From CAIVAT01 sp038212325 (GTDB lineage: Bacteria; Bacteroidota; Bacteroidia; Bacteroidales; FEN-979): 21,445 bases of DNA. The notes beneath the pieces are model-generated. The model was not told the origin of the DNA. It worked only from the letters and a program-made list of their open reading frames with translations, and searched no databases. The stretch lies in NCBI GenBank assembly GCA_038212325.1, contig JBBQUQ010000059.1, positions 1-21,445 on the forward strand, in the 5' to 3' direction. This document shows positions 1-7,050 of the stretch, piece after piece. The first letter of the stretch is position 1; every line of letters starts with the position of its first letter. The position numbers and the translations under genes were made by a program.

Positions 1-180
1 CTTCGAAGGTTGAGCCTGGGGCTGCTGTTTTTGAGGCTGCTGCTTCGAAGGTTGAGCCTGGGGCTGCTGTTTTTGAGGCTGCTGCCTGGGGGGTTGAGCC
101 TGGGGCTGCTGTTTTTGAGGCTGCTGCTTCGAAGGTTGAGCCTGGGGCTGCTGTTTCTGAGGCTGCTGCCTGGGTGGTTG
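1..180. repeat. 42-bp tandem repeat encoding 14-aa QP-rich units
   Basis: Four complete 42-bp units (1-42, 43-84, 85-126, 127-168) and the start of a fifth are almost identical. Variation is mainly in the first bases (cttcgaagg versus cctgggggg or cctgggtgg), which switches the encoded end of the unit between SK and PR. Another base change lies at 157 (t to c). The period is a multiple of three, so copy-number change keeps the minus-strand frame. The array reaches the window edge, so its full length is unknown. Confidence 0.95.
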
Positions 181-1038
181 TGACTCATGGGGTGTTTGCT
201 CATGCTTCACATTCCCACTACGATTAATTGGTTGTGGCTTACCAATCGGGTGCTCAGCTTTCCTGGTTACAGGGGGTGCCACAGGACGTTCGGTTTTTTC
301 AATGGTTGGCCTGTACACGTTGACTGCGTTTTGATTGATCACGGTTTTTCCGGGTCTGCTTTCATTACGGACATTATAGATCGGCACTTCATGTTGAGTA
401 ACCCTTTTCACCTGTTCGGCACGGGGGCCGCCAACATAAGTATGATGACTTTCCGTATAGGTGTTGTTGATGATCGTCGTTTGATTGATGATCGTGATGT
501 TGTTGTAGTTGTCGTGGTAGTAATTGTGCCAGCGGGGATGATGAATATAGGTGGGTGGAATGAATACCCACCAGTTATCAGGCGGGTTGTAGCCGCCAAA
601 AGACATGGTAACGGTGACACCAGGTCCCATGGGCGCCCAGCCATAAAATGCAGGACTTGATCTCCAGGCCACCCATGCGGGGCCCCATTCCGTATCGGGG
701 ATCCATACCCATCCATAATACCGGTCATTCGTCCAGCGTCCGTAGTGAAAAGGCGCCCAGCCCCAAGGGTAGTCCGACACCCACATGTTTCCATATTCTG
801 TCATGACCCAATATCCTTCCGAATAATAGGGACGGAAATCATTCCCGACATCCGGAACCCACACATAGCCATAGGAAGGATCCTCAATCCATTGCCCGTA
901 AGGGGACAGTTCATTGTAAAAAACCTGGAAAGAGACGCTCACACCCGGCTGGGCATGCGCTTTAACCGTTGTCATGCCTGCCACGACAACAGTTAGGCAG
1001 ATGATCATAATCAGTTTTTCTATTTTCTTTGTCATCAT
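1..1038 (-). CDS. DUF6600-type secreted protein with QP-rich repeat tail (3' end outside window)
   Basis: 346 codons are visible with no stop; the C-terminus lies beyond base 1. I start at the tandem ATG-ATG (MMTKKIEKL), which gives a signal peptide ending near AHAQ (about residue 29). The body is rich in aromatic and glycine residues with repeated W/Y motifs (ELSPYGQW, VWVPDVG, YGWVWIPD, GPAWVAWR), the pattern I associate with the Bacteroidota DUF6600 family. A proline-, asparagine- and threonine-rich stretch follows, then a low-complexity tail of 14-residue QQPQKQQPQAQP(SK/PR) repeats. It is probably exported; the tail may be a spacer or a polyanion- or wall-binding segment, but no function is known. 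It is separated from csbD by a terminator and lacks the shared tandem-box promoter. Confidence is high that it is coding, moderate on the family name. Confidence 0.82.
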   Translation of the reverse strand, partial: MMTKKIEKLIMIICLTVVVAGMTTVKAHAQPGVSVSFQVFYNELSPYGQWIEDPSYGYVWVPDVGNDFRPYYSEGYWVMTEYGNMWVSDYPWGWAPFHYGRWTNDRYYGWVWIPDTEWGPAWVAWRSSPAFYGWAPMGPGVTVTMSFGGYNPPDNWWVFIPPTYIHHPRWHNYYHDNYNNITIINQTTIINNTYTESHHTYVGGPRAEQVKRVTQHEVPIYNVRNESRPGKTVINQNAVNVYRPTIEKTERPVAPPVTRKAEHPIGKPQPINRSGNVKHEQTPHESQPPRQQPQKQQPQAQPSKQQPQKQQPQAQPPRQQPQKQQPQAQPSKQQPQKQQPQAQPSK

Positions 1039-1106
1039 TATGTTACTTTAATTGAATTTAACCGGCGACCATAGAGGTGCGAAGGCTTAAAATGTGACCG
1101 TCCCTG

Positions 1107-1146
1107 AAAAAAAAGCATCGCTCATTCTGATCAGCCTGAGCGATGC
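1107..1146 (-). terminator. Rho-independent terminator after csbD
   Basis: A perfect 10-bp stem (gcatcgctca at 1115-1124 with tgagcgatgc at 1137-1146) has a 12-base loop. Read on the minus strand it is followed by eight T residues (A-run 1107-1114). It starts 16 bases after the csbD stop codon and isolates csbD from the DUF6600 gene. Confidence 0.92.
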
Positions 1147-1162
1147 CTTCAAAAAGAACTGA

Positions 1163-1348
1163 TCAGAGGGCCGCAATGATCTTGTGCAATTCTTCCTTCG
1201 TTTTGCCGAGTTTAATCTGCAGTTTTCCAAACATTTCTTCTTTCTTGCCTTCTGCAAACATCAGGTCGTTGTCGGTAAGGGTTGCAAATCTTTGTTTGAG
1301 CTTGCCTTTCTGTTCATCCCATTTTCCTTTTACTTCAGTGGTATTCAT
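1163..1348 (-). CDS. csbD: CsbD family stress-response protein
   Basis: A 61-residue, highly charged helical protein beginning MNTTEVKGKWDEQKGKLKQ. The opening (KGKWDEQKGKLKQRF), the central LTDNDLMFAEGKKEEMFGKLQ and the C-terminal LGKTKEEL helix match the small CsbD family (PF05532) over its full length. CsbD proteins are cytosolic, abundant under general stress in several phyla, and of unknown biochemical function. The gene is monocistronic: it has its own tandem-box promoter, with TTTG about 38 bases before the ATG, and a strong terminator behind it. The presumed leader contains a long T-run on the plus strand (A-run in the message) directly before the ATG. Identification is confident; role is by family only. 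Confidence 0.93.
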   Translation of the reverse strand: MNTTEVKGKWDEQKGKLKQRFATLTDNDLMFAEGKKEEMFGKLQIKLGKTKEELHKIIAAL

Positions 1349-1386
1349 TTTTTTTTATTAAGTAAACATGAATTAATTTGATGAAG

Positions 1387-1455
1387 CAAAGGTCGGCACA
1401 TTCTTGTCGGGAAGTCTTACACATTAAGCTGAATAAGTTACATGATTCACGCATT
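1387..1455 (-). promoter_or_regulatory. Tandem-box promoter, copy 1 (csbD)
   Basis: Plus-strand TTACA boxes start at 1417 and 1438, 21 bp apart. On the minus strand TTTG (caaa at 1387-1390) follows the near box with 26 bases between them. The far box continues as tgattcac. No TTTG is seen at the usual Bacteroidota -33 position. A six-base inverted repeat (cacgca/tgcgtg) overlaps the far edge of this copy only. Confidence 0.8.
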
Positions 1456-1502
1456 TTGCGTGCAGAAATAGCGGATCGTGGCTGAGGGACTCAGGGGGCA
1501 AA

Positions 1503-3872
1503 CTAATGTATGACCGGCTCCGCTTTGCCCTTTCGGAATTTATAGTAATTTGATCTTGGGGTTTCGGAATTCAGGTCGTACAGTTTATTGTATGCCAGTT
1601 TCAGCGATTCAGGGACAATACCGGAATATTCAATTTTTAAATATGAAAAACTGTTGAATGGCACCGTTGATGTGTTTGCATGAAATCTAACCTGTCTATC
1701 TGTCCCTTGCTCTTTAAAGCAATCCACCACAGCCTGTTCTCTCCCTTTGAGTAATTGATCGTATTTCTGGTTTACCACAGTTTCACCTACAAGGCGGTAG
1801 CATTTACCCTGTCTTGTAAAGAGCATCGTGTCTGTTACTTTATGATCCAGGTACTTAACAAATGAAGCATCTTTGGAAGAAATTTTATCAATGCTCAATG
1901 AATCTTCCTCGTTCATGGGGCTCCTGTATTGATTTCCCCTCGAGTAGAAATATTTTTTCTTTGCTTCAAAGAACAGGATGTGCTCCTTTTCTTTTTCAGC
2001 ATGCGTAAATGGATGTAAGGTCAGGTTTGCATCCGGGTGGTCTTTTAAAAACTTTGCGATCTTTTCAAGAAATTTTTTCTGTGTTTTATCCAGTTTGGCC
2101 TGCCTCATGGGCCATTTGAGCGACAGGGACCTTTCTATTTCATCCTCCGTCACTTTTACCTCATGCCGGTATGCCGTAGTTGCCGGCTTTACAAAAATAT
2201 TTTCGATCAGGTCCATGAGTACATCATGGAAATGAAAGTTGGGATCCTTAAGGCTCCCGGTAATGGGAATATGATAATCTATTACGTTTCCGCGTTCACG
2301 TACCAGCGACATGATCAAAGGCAACGGGATCCATTTGGTGTCTTTTTTCCTGATGCGTTTTGAGACCCTGGGATCGATGGCAACAAAGTGGTTGGTGCTT
2401 TGGATCACATCATCATGAATATTCCACGTTCCATACACATCAATAACTCCCCTGTCGAGCGGGAACGAGGTGAACGTGATCAGGTAGGGGTTGAAAACAG
2501 TTGCAGGGATGTTCTGAATCTTATAGGTGAAGGTGAAATTCTTTTCATCCTTGGGGTCCATGCTTCCCGTGGCGCTGATCGACCCGAATGGCAAGACCGA
2601 ACTTTCGAGGATGACCTTCACCCTCTTTTTTGAATTGTCGACCGAATCGGCTTTAAGGTTAAAGGGGTGAAGTGCTGCCGCAAACGTTTCACGGATCGAA
2701 TAATCATAGAATTTAATATCACCATTCTTCACAGCCAGGCTGCTGAATTTGTAGTCGCTTTGCAGTATGTTCCTGAATACGATCCAGATGTAATTCAATA
2801 TCTCAATGACCAGATTGAACTTTGCCGGGTCGCTGCTCGCTGCTTTCACACGCTGGCCATCCTTGCCAAACATGCGCTGAATATTATCCAGGGAATCGTA
2901 ACGCTCGTATTTCAAAAACGGGCTGGTCAGCGTGATCGAGTCAAAGAAGAATTTTTCATTTCCGGGATCCAGTTCCCTGATGCCGACAGCCAGTTTTTCA
3001 AACGACATGTAATCCTCGTCCGGATCTTTTCCAAGGTGAAAATCGTTAACGGCAATTTTTCCTTTCAGGTTCAGGCGTTTGATGTTCCTGAAATTCCCTT
3101 TTGCCTTCACGTTTGCATCAAGGTTGGCGGAAAAAGTTCCGTAATTAACAAGGTCTTTCAGGTATTGTTCAAGGATGCCAAGGTCAAGTTTGTGGGCCAC
3201 CATGCCAAGACGGTAATCCTGGGTTTTGAAGTTGACCGTAAAAGCGCCGCTTGCATCTCCTCCGCCGGCGCCCGGAATGAACGAGAATTTAACGTTGATG
3301 GTATCACTGTCCCAGGATTTGCCTGTGCTGTTAAAATATACCTTCCTGATGGAATAATAGATGGGGATCAGCTTCTCGGAATAGATAAATTCACCGTCGC
3401 TGACCGTGATGTTGAGGATGTTGAAATGGAACGGATTGGTGCTGACTTTATTTTTATCGTTGGGGGTGAACTTCTCAATGACATCGGAAAAATTCAGGTG
3501 GCTGCTATCTTGAATAACGATTCCGCGGGGCCGGTCAAGGGCGACGGAGCGTAACTCAAAGGTCCTGGAAAACAACTTAAGCAAAGAAAAATTCAAGCTG
3601 ATCCCGTCCGCCGATAAGAAAATGCTGTCGCTGTTCTGTTCATAAATCCTGACTGAGGTGAAGTGCACAAATCCGGAAAATGGGTTCACATAAGCGTTGC
3701 CCAACCTGATCTCACGACCTGTGTATTTGACATCATATTTCTCGACAAGATACTTTGTGATGGGAGAAATGGCCAGGATCGTCACCGCAATTAAGCCTGC
3801 AACAACCAGTGAGATCACGAGCAGCGTTTTCTTCCACCGTTTTCCCGGTTTTTTCTCACGTTGTTTCGACAT
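1503..3872 (-). CDS. DUF748 / AsmA-like envelope protein
   Basis: 789 residues with a basic N-terminus, one membrane helix at about residues 15-37 and a long periplasmic region. The early block (GREIRLGNAYVNPFSGFVHF, then LSADGISLNFSLLKLFSRTFELRSVALDRP) and the central block around YDYSIRETFAAALHPFNLKA are typical of the DUF748 family (PF05359), part of the AsmA/TamB-like superfamily of beta-rich envelope proteins. Related proteins are implicated in lipid transport between membranes or outer-membrane maintenance. The C-terminal quarter is charged, with a possible OmpA-like flavour (HPFTHAEKEKEHILFFEAKKKY), but I do not assign a domain there. It starts 40 bases after the upstream small secreted protein gene and probably shares its transcript from promoter copy 2. 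Family call is confident; substrate unknown. Confidence 0.85.
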   Translation of the reverse strand: MSKQREKKPGKRWKKTLLVISLVVAGLIAVTILAISPITKYLVEKYDVKYTGREIRLGNAYVNPFSGFVHFTSVRIYEQNSDSIFLSADGISLNFSLLKLFSRTFELRSVALDRPRGIVIQDSSHLNFSDVIEKFTPNDKNKVSTNPFHFNILNITVSDGEFIYSEKLIPIYYSIRKVYFNSTGKSWDSDTINVKFSFIPGAGGGDASGAFTVNFKTQDYRLGMVAHKLDLGILEQYLKDLVNYGTFSANLDANVKAKGNFRNIKRLNLKGKIAVNDFHLGKDPDEDYMSFEKLAVGIRELDPGNEKFFFDSITLTSPFLKYERYDSLDNIQRMFGKDGQRVKAASSDPAKFNLVIEILNYIWIVFRNILQSDYKFSSLAVKNGDIKFYDYSIRETFAAALHPFNLKADSVDNSKKRVKVILESSVLPFGSISATGSMDPKDEKNFTFTYKIQNIPATVFNPYLITFTSFPLDRGVIDVYGTWNIHDDVIQSTNHFVAIDPRVSKRIRKKDTKWIPLPLIMSLVRERGNVIDYHIPITGSLKDPNFHFHDVLMDLIENIFVKPATTAYRHEVKVTEDEIERSLSLKWPMRQAKLDKTQKKFLEKIAKFLKDHPDANLTLHPFTHAEKEKEHILFFEAKKKYFYSRGNQYRSPMNEEDSLSIDKISSKDASFVKYLDHKVTDTMLFTRQGKCYRLVGETVVNQKYDQLLKGREQAVVDCFKEQGTDRQVRFHANTSTVPFNSFSYLKIEYSGIVPESLKLAYNKLYDLNSETPRSNYYKFRKGKAEPVIH

Positions 3873-3912
3873 GCTTTTTTTTCGGCCGGTCGCGCTTTAC
3901 CCGCGCAATTGA

Positions 3913-4554
3913 CTATTTGTGTTTTTGTTCCTTGTGTTTTTCATTTGATCCCTTCGTCTGATTGTTCTGGTGGCCGGAATTTGATTTGCCTCCTTTGCTA
4001 TCTTGATGGTTTCTGCCATCATTTGACCGCTTGTTGTAATCATGTTTCCCGCCGCCATGCTGGCTGTGCCTGGGATGTCCTTTTACACCAAAATACCTGG
4101 GGTCGTTGCTGTCCCTGATGTAATGTTGCTTTGGACCTCCCCTTTTATATTTACCATATTTGGTCACATATATTTCATGATGCAGGTAAGGCTTGGGCTG
4201 GTTGACAACAACCTTGTAGGTCGAATACAGATCAACACGATACCGGGGCGGCAGACCCGGGGAAAAAGCCCACTGATAACCGTTCGGGCATATGAACTGA
4301 CGCGTAGGTACATAATAGAATACGTCGATCTCGGGGAGGTAATAGTATTCAACATAATCATATCCCACAGGTCCCCATAGCGCCTGCGCGGAAATGTTCA
4401 TGTTGAGGCTGACCTGCGCTTGGATGGGACCAACAGTGAATAGCCCCGTGCACAATATCAATAATACCGGGTGAACGGCGTATTTTTGCATCGCAGCCTT
4501 CACCCGTTCATAACACCGGTTTGAGTGACTGTTAAATTTTTCATTGTTGTTCAT
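3913..4554 (-). CDS. Secreted protein with long basic, asparagine/glycine-rich tail (unrecognised)
   Basis: 213 residues. A hydrophobic segment at about residues 28-47 (HPVLLILCTGLFTVGPIQAQ) reads as a signal peptide, although its N-region is unusually long; an alternative ATG at 4491 (MQKYAVHPV) would give a conventional one. After cleavage comes a Tyr-rich globular part (VEYYYLPEIDVFYYVPTRQF, then the WAFSPGLPPRYRVDLYSTY block). This recalls small Bacteroidota exported proteins sometimes found beside DUF6600 proteins. From about residue 130 a disordered tail is dominated by K, H, G, N and S and ends in EKHKEQKHK. Such a tail could bind nucleic acid, lipopolysaccharide or metal, but this is inference. 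I know no named family. It is first gene after promoter copy 2, followed by the DUF748 gene. Confidence 0.8.
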   Translation of the reverse strand: MNNNEKFNSHSNRCYERVKAAMQKYAVHPVLLILCTGLFTVGPIQAQVSLNMNISAQALWGPVGYDYVEYYYLPEIDVFYYVPTRQFICPNGYQWAFSPGLPPRYRVDLYSTYKVVVNQPKPYLHHEIYVTKYGKYKRGGPKQHYIRDSNDPRYFGVKGHPRHSQHGGGKHDYNKRSNDGRNHQDSKGGKSNSGHQNNQTKGSNEKHKEQKHK

Positions 4555-4592
4555 AACAGAATTAATAAAATTTAATCTTAATTTCCATTATG

Positions 4593-4661
4593 CAAAGATG
4601 ACACCATCCACCCGGGAAAACGTTACACAATTCCCCGTATAAATTACATGATTCCCATGTT
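4593..4661 (-). promoter_or_regulatory. Tandem-box promoter, copy 2 (secreted protein-DUF748 unit)
   Basis: TTACA boxes start at 4623 and 4644, 21 bp apart. TTTGC (caaa at 4593-4596) lies at the same distance from the near box as in copy 1. The outer end abuts the stop codon of the upstream gene (4663). The TTTG is about 39 bases before the ATG at 4554. Confidence 0.8.
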
Positions 4662-4662
4662 T

Positions 4663-5025
4663 TCAGCTGTGATCTTGTTGCTCGTCCATCTCCCAGTAAA
4701 GCCATCCGGTTGGAGGAATAACGCCCCTGTAGTCCTGTGTAAGACGCACCGGTATTTTACGATCGCTGAACTGGCCGATCCGGTCAAAATCAAACCTGAC
4801 GGAAAAGCCCCGAACGCACATGGTACCCCTGGATGAGCTCTCAAATTCTATTGGCCCGATCGCATTGGCCAGGAAATAGTTGTTTATGGCCTCACCACAT
4901 TTATATTGAGCGTCAGTATCCTCAATGTTGCCGATTGTTTCGAGCTTCAGGTCCTGGCAATAACCGCCAACTTCATTGATACATTTACGCCCCGTGCGGG
5001 TGGTCCATTCAAGTACTGTTTGCAT
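4663..5025 (-). CDS. Hypothetical 120-aa protein
   Basis: I place the start at the ATG at 5025 (MQTVLEWTTRTGRKC). The frame stays open to a TTG at 5046, but that TTG overlaps the promoter TTTG element. The ATG at 5041 is out of frame and stops after ten codons. The 120-residue product has no signal peptide or membrane segment and four cysteines (in GRKCINE, GGYCQDL, YKCGEAI and TMCVRGF). It alternates short charged and aromatic stretches (VRFDFDRIGQF, GWLYWEMDEQQ). I do not recognise a family. Spacing and cysteine content allow a small cytosolic, possibly metal-binding protein, but nothing establishes that. It is monocistronic between promoter copies 3 and 2. Confidence 0.72.
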   Translation of the reverse strand: MQTVLEWTTRTGRKCINEVGGYCQDLKLETIGNIEDTDAQYKCGEAINNYFLANAIGPIEFESSSRGTMCVRGFSVRFDFDRIGQFSDRKIPVRLTQDYRGVIPPTGWLYWEMDEQQDHS

Positions 5026-5043
5026 AGTCGTTTTTTTGCATTG

Positions 5044-5112
5044 CAAAATTGATCATGCCATCATCGAATTGTGTTATATAATTACTGGAATTTGTTACAT
5101 ATATCACAGGCA
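5044..5112 (-). promoter_or_regulatory. Tandem-box promoter, copy 3 (120-aa protein)
   Basis: The near box is degenerate (TTATA at 5074) and the far box is TTACA at 5095, still 21 bp apart. TTTG (caaa at 5044-5047) holds the common distance, and tatatcaca follows the far box. Transcription starting a few bases past the TTTG would leave a leader of only about 10-15 bases before ATG 5025. Confidence 0.74.
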
Positions 5113-5181
5113 GAAACCCATTATTTTAGGAGATCAAGGGTTGAAAGATTTCCGCTTTTCTGGAAGGTTTCACTATGTTTA

Positions 5182-6339
5182 TCAAGTTATCCGGAAAATG
5201 ATTCTGACCAACGTGCCTTTGTGGCTCTCCATGATCAGTTCGCCTTCGATTTGCTGGACCAGGAGCCGGATGATCATCATCCCGAGCGAGCCATGGTCTT
5301 CCATCAGGTAGTCCTGAGGCAGTCCGATCCCGGTGTCGCGGATGGTCAGCCAGAACAATCCCTTTTCACTTTCCGGCGCAGTGAGTTCAACGTGAATTTC
5401 ACCTGCCAGGTCGCCAGGGAATGCATATTTGAAAGAATTCGTCAGGATCTCATTGGCGATCAATCCTAACGGGATCGCCGTCTCCAGTGGGACCTCTGCC
5501 TGGGCACACTGAATATTCAGTTTGATCCTGTTCCTGTCATAGCAGTTCGCGATGGTGCTGGCAAGGGAGTTAAGATAATGGTCAAAATGGATCTTATCCA
5601 GGTCGCCTGATTTAGACAAATGATCATGGATCATCGACATGGACCTGATCCTTGACTCAATGTCATGGCTTAGCCTGATAAACTCGGGATTGGTGCTTTT
5701 CCTGGACTGCATTTCGACCAGGCTGATCACGATGGCAAGATTATTTTTAACCCTGTGATGTATCTCTTTCAGCAGCAGGCTGATCTTCTCTTCTGCCAGT
5801 TTGCGTGCGGTAATGTCCAAAACCGTAACAGAGCAGTTCTGGTCATCTTCCGTAAGAATCCCCTCCATAATTACTAAGCACGGCGTATTTCCGGTACCGG
5901 TCAGTGTCACTTCGCAGCTTGCCTTTAGGTGTGTCTCAACAATCTTCCTGAGAAAGTCATTGAAACCATCCAGGCTTTCCCTGCTAACAAATTGCCTGAA
6001 ACCGATGCCTGTGAGGTGCGAGCGGTCCTTTCCAAGCAGACGGGCGCCGCCCAGGTTCAGCTCACATATCTTTCCCTCCGGGTCGAGCGTGAAATAACCT
6101 GCGGGTGCAAAATCATAGAGCGAAGCATATTTATCGGTCGCAATTTGGGCTTGACTGATCGCCAGTTGCAACTCCTCGTTTTGCATCTCCAGCTCGACCT
6201 GGTGTACTTCCAGTTCATGGAGAAGTTTAAGCATCGATGCATCTGTCAGGGGTATGCTTTTCTCAGCATGCTTCATTTTTAACCTCTCTTCTGCTTTTTT
6301 TCGCAGAGATACCGGTTCTTTTGATCTCATATCTCTCAT
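5182..6339 (-). CDS. PAS-domain sensor histidine kinase, HisKA_2/HWE-like type
   Basis: 385 residues, no membrane segment, so a cytosolic kinase. Order: a short helical N-terminus containing LLHELEVHQVELEMQNEEL (about 42-60); a PAS domain (about 75-180; LYDFAPAGYFTLDPEG, then VTVLDITARKLAEE); a dimerisation/phosphoacceptor helix with EIHHRVKNNLAIVISL (about 192-207), the HisKA_2 signature in which the first or second His is phosphorylated; and a GHKL ATPase domain with N-box NEILTNSFKYAF, G1 IRDTGIGLP and G2 GSLGMMIIRLL. All key kinase motifs are present. It follows the PAS-only gene by 9 bases and is last in the sensory operon. No receiver-domain partner is encoded nearby, so its target is unknown. 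It could read signals processed by the CheB-CheR-PAS protein. Confidence 0.92.
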   Translation of the reverse strand: MRDMRSKEPVSLRKKAEERLKMKHAEKSIPLTDASMLKLLHELEVHQVELEMQNEELQLAISQAQIATDKYASLYDFAPAGYFTLDPEGKICELNLGGARLLGKDRSHLTGIGFRQFVSRESLDGFNDFLRKIVETHLKASCEVTLTGTGNTPCLVIMEGILTEDDQNCSVTVLDITARKLAEEKISLLLKEIHHRVKNNLAIVISLVEMQSRKSTNPEFIRLSHDIESRIRSMSMIHDHLSKSGDLDKIHFDHYLNSLASTIANCYDRNRIKLNIQCAQAEVPLETAIPLGLIANEILTNSFKYAFPGDLAGEIHVELTAPESEKGLFWLTIRDTGIGLPQDYLMEDHGSLGMMIIRLLVQQIEGELIMESHKGTLVRIIFRIT

Positions 6340-6348
6340 ATTGAAGAG

Positions 6349-7050
6349 TTAACGGGTGATCATAAATTTTTCCGCCTTCCCCTGGTTTTTCAATAAGAGG
6401 TTGATCTCTTCCTTAAACTGCGAAATTTGACTGTCTCGAACATTGATCAGTTCATTGAACAGTTCAAATTCATGCGCTTTTAACTTCAAAATTTCTTCCG
6501 CATAAATTCGCTTTGTAACATCGACCACCGTGATCATGTATGTTTGATCATCTTCTGAAACAACACCTTCCATATAAACAAAAACTGAAGGACTCGCTTC
6601 AACGATCAACCTTACCTCACATTGATTTTGCAAATTGGTTTCAATAACTTTCTGAAAAAAGTCATTGAAAACAGAACGGGTATCCAGCGTGACAAACTGG
6701 GAGAATTTTCTGTTAACCAGGTTAGCGCTTTCCTTACCCAGGATCCTGGCCCCGCTGATGTTCATCCCGAGAATTCTCCCATCGAAGTTTAATGTAAAAT
6801 ACCCGGGATAGGCAAAATCATAAAGGATGATAAATTTTTCGGTCGCTTTTCGTGCTTTTTCGAGTGCGCTTTTCAGCTCCTCATTCTGCATTTCCAGTTC
6901 GACCTGGTGCACCTCCAGTTCATGATGGAGCCGCAATACGTCTGCTTCGGTTATTGACGCTGTTTTTACAACCTTTTTCTTTTTTATCTTTGCTTCAGCT
7001 TTTTCACGCAGTGCGATAAATTCGGTTGAACTTCCTTTTTCCGTTTTCAT
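6349..7050 (-). CDS. PAS-only protein, paralogue of the downstream kinase's sensor half
   Basis: 233 residues. Residues about 40-60 carry the same RLHHELEVHQVELEMQNEEL linker as the kinase, followed by a PAS domain (LYDFAYPGYFTLNFDGRILG to VTVVDVTKRIYAEE) that aligns with the kinase's PAS throughout. The last 50 residues form a charged coiled coil (LKAHEFELFNELINVRDSQI, then FKEEINLLLKN) and stop; there is no HisKA or ATPase domain. Its ATG overlaps the TGA of the CheB-CheR gene (ATGA), implying translational coupling. It may be a regulatory subunit that pairs with the kinase or CheB-CheR-PAS through coiled coils, or a duplicated kinase that lost its output half. No frameshift remnant of a kinase domain is visible in the 9-base gap that follows. 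Confidence 0.88.
   Translation of the reverse strand: MKTEKGSSTEFIALREKAEAKIKKKKVVKTASITEADVLRLHHELEVHQVELEMQNEELKSALEKARKATEKFIILYDFAYPGYFTLNFDGRILGMNISGARILGKESANLVNRKFSQFVTLDTRSVFNDFFQKVIETNLQNQCEVRLIVEASPSVFVYMEGVVSEDDQTYMITVVDVTKRIYAEEILKLKAHEFELFNELINVRDSQISQFKEEINLLLKNQGKAEKFMITR

Noticed and set aside
1..180. CRISPR-like appearance of regularly repeated sequence
   Set aside because: Units are contiguous with no unique spacers and encode an in-frame protein repeat.
408..794. Minus-strand 128-aa and overlapping plus-strand frames inside 187-794
   Set aside because: They overlap the DUF6600 frame, which has a signal peptide and coherent W/Y motifs and runs open to the window edge; the others are low-complexity shadows such as runs of V or T.
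1039..1106. Possible tandem-box promoter upstream of the DUF6600 gene
   Set aside because: TTACT at 1043 has no partner 21 bp away (ggcga at 1064), so the unit is not counted.
1438..1455. CRP/FNR-type palindromic site suggested by TGTGA on the minus strand
   Set aside because: There is no matching TCACA half-site in inverted orientation; the conserved pattern is a direct repeat in all eight copies.
2667..3554. 295-codon open frame on the plus strand
   Set aside because: It is antisense to the DUF748 gene, has no recognisable domain and mirrors its codon structure; long antisense frames are common opposite real genes.
4663..5046. TTG start at 5046 for the 120-aa protein
   Set aside because: It lies within the promoter TTTG element, so the codon would not be transcribed if that promoter is used; ATG 5025 is in frame.
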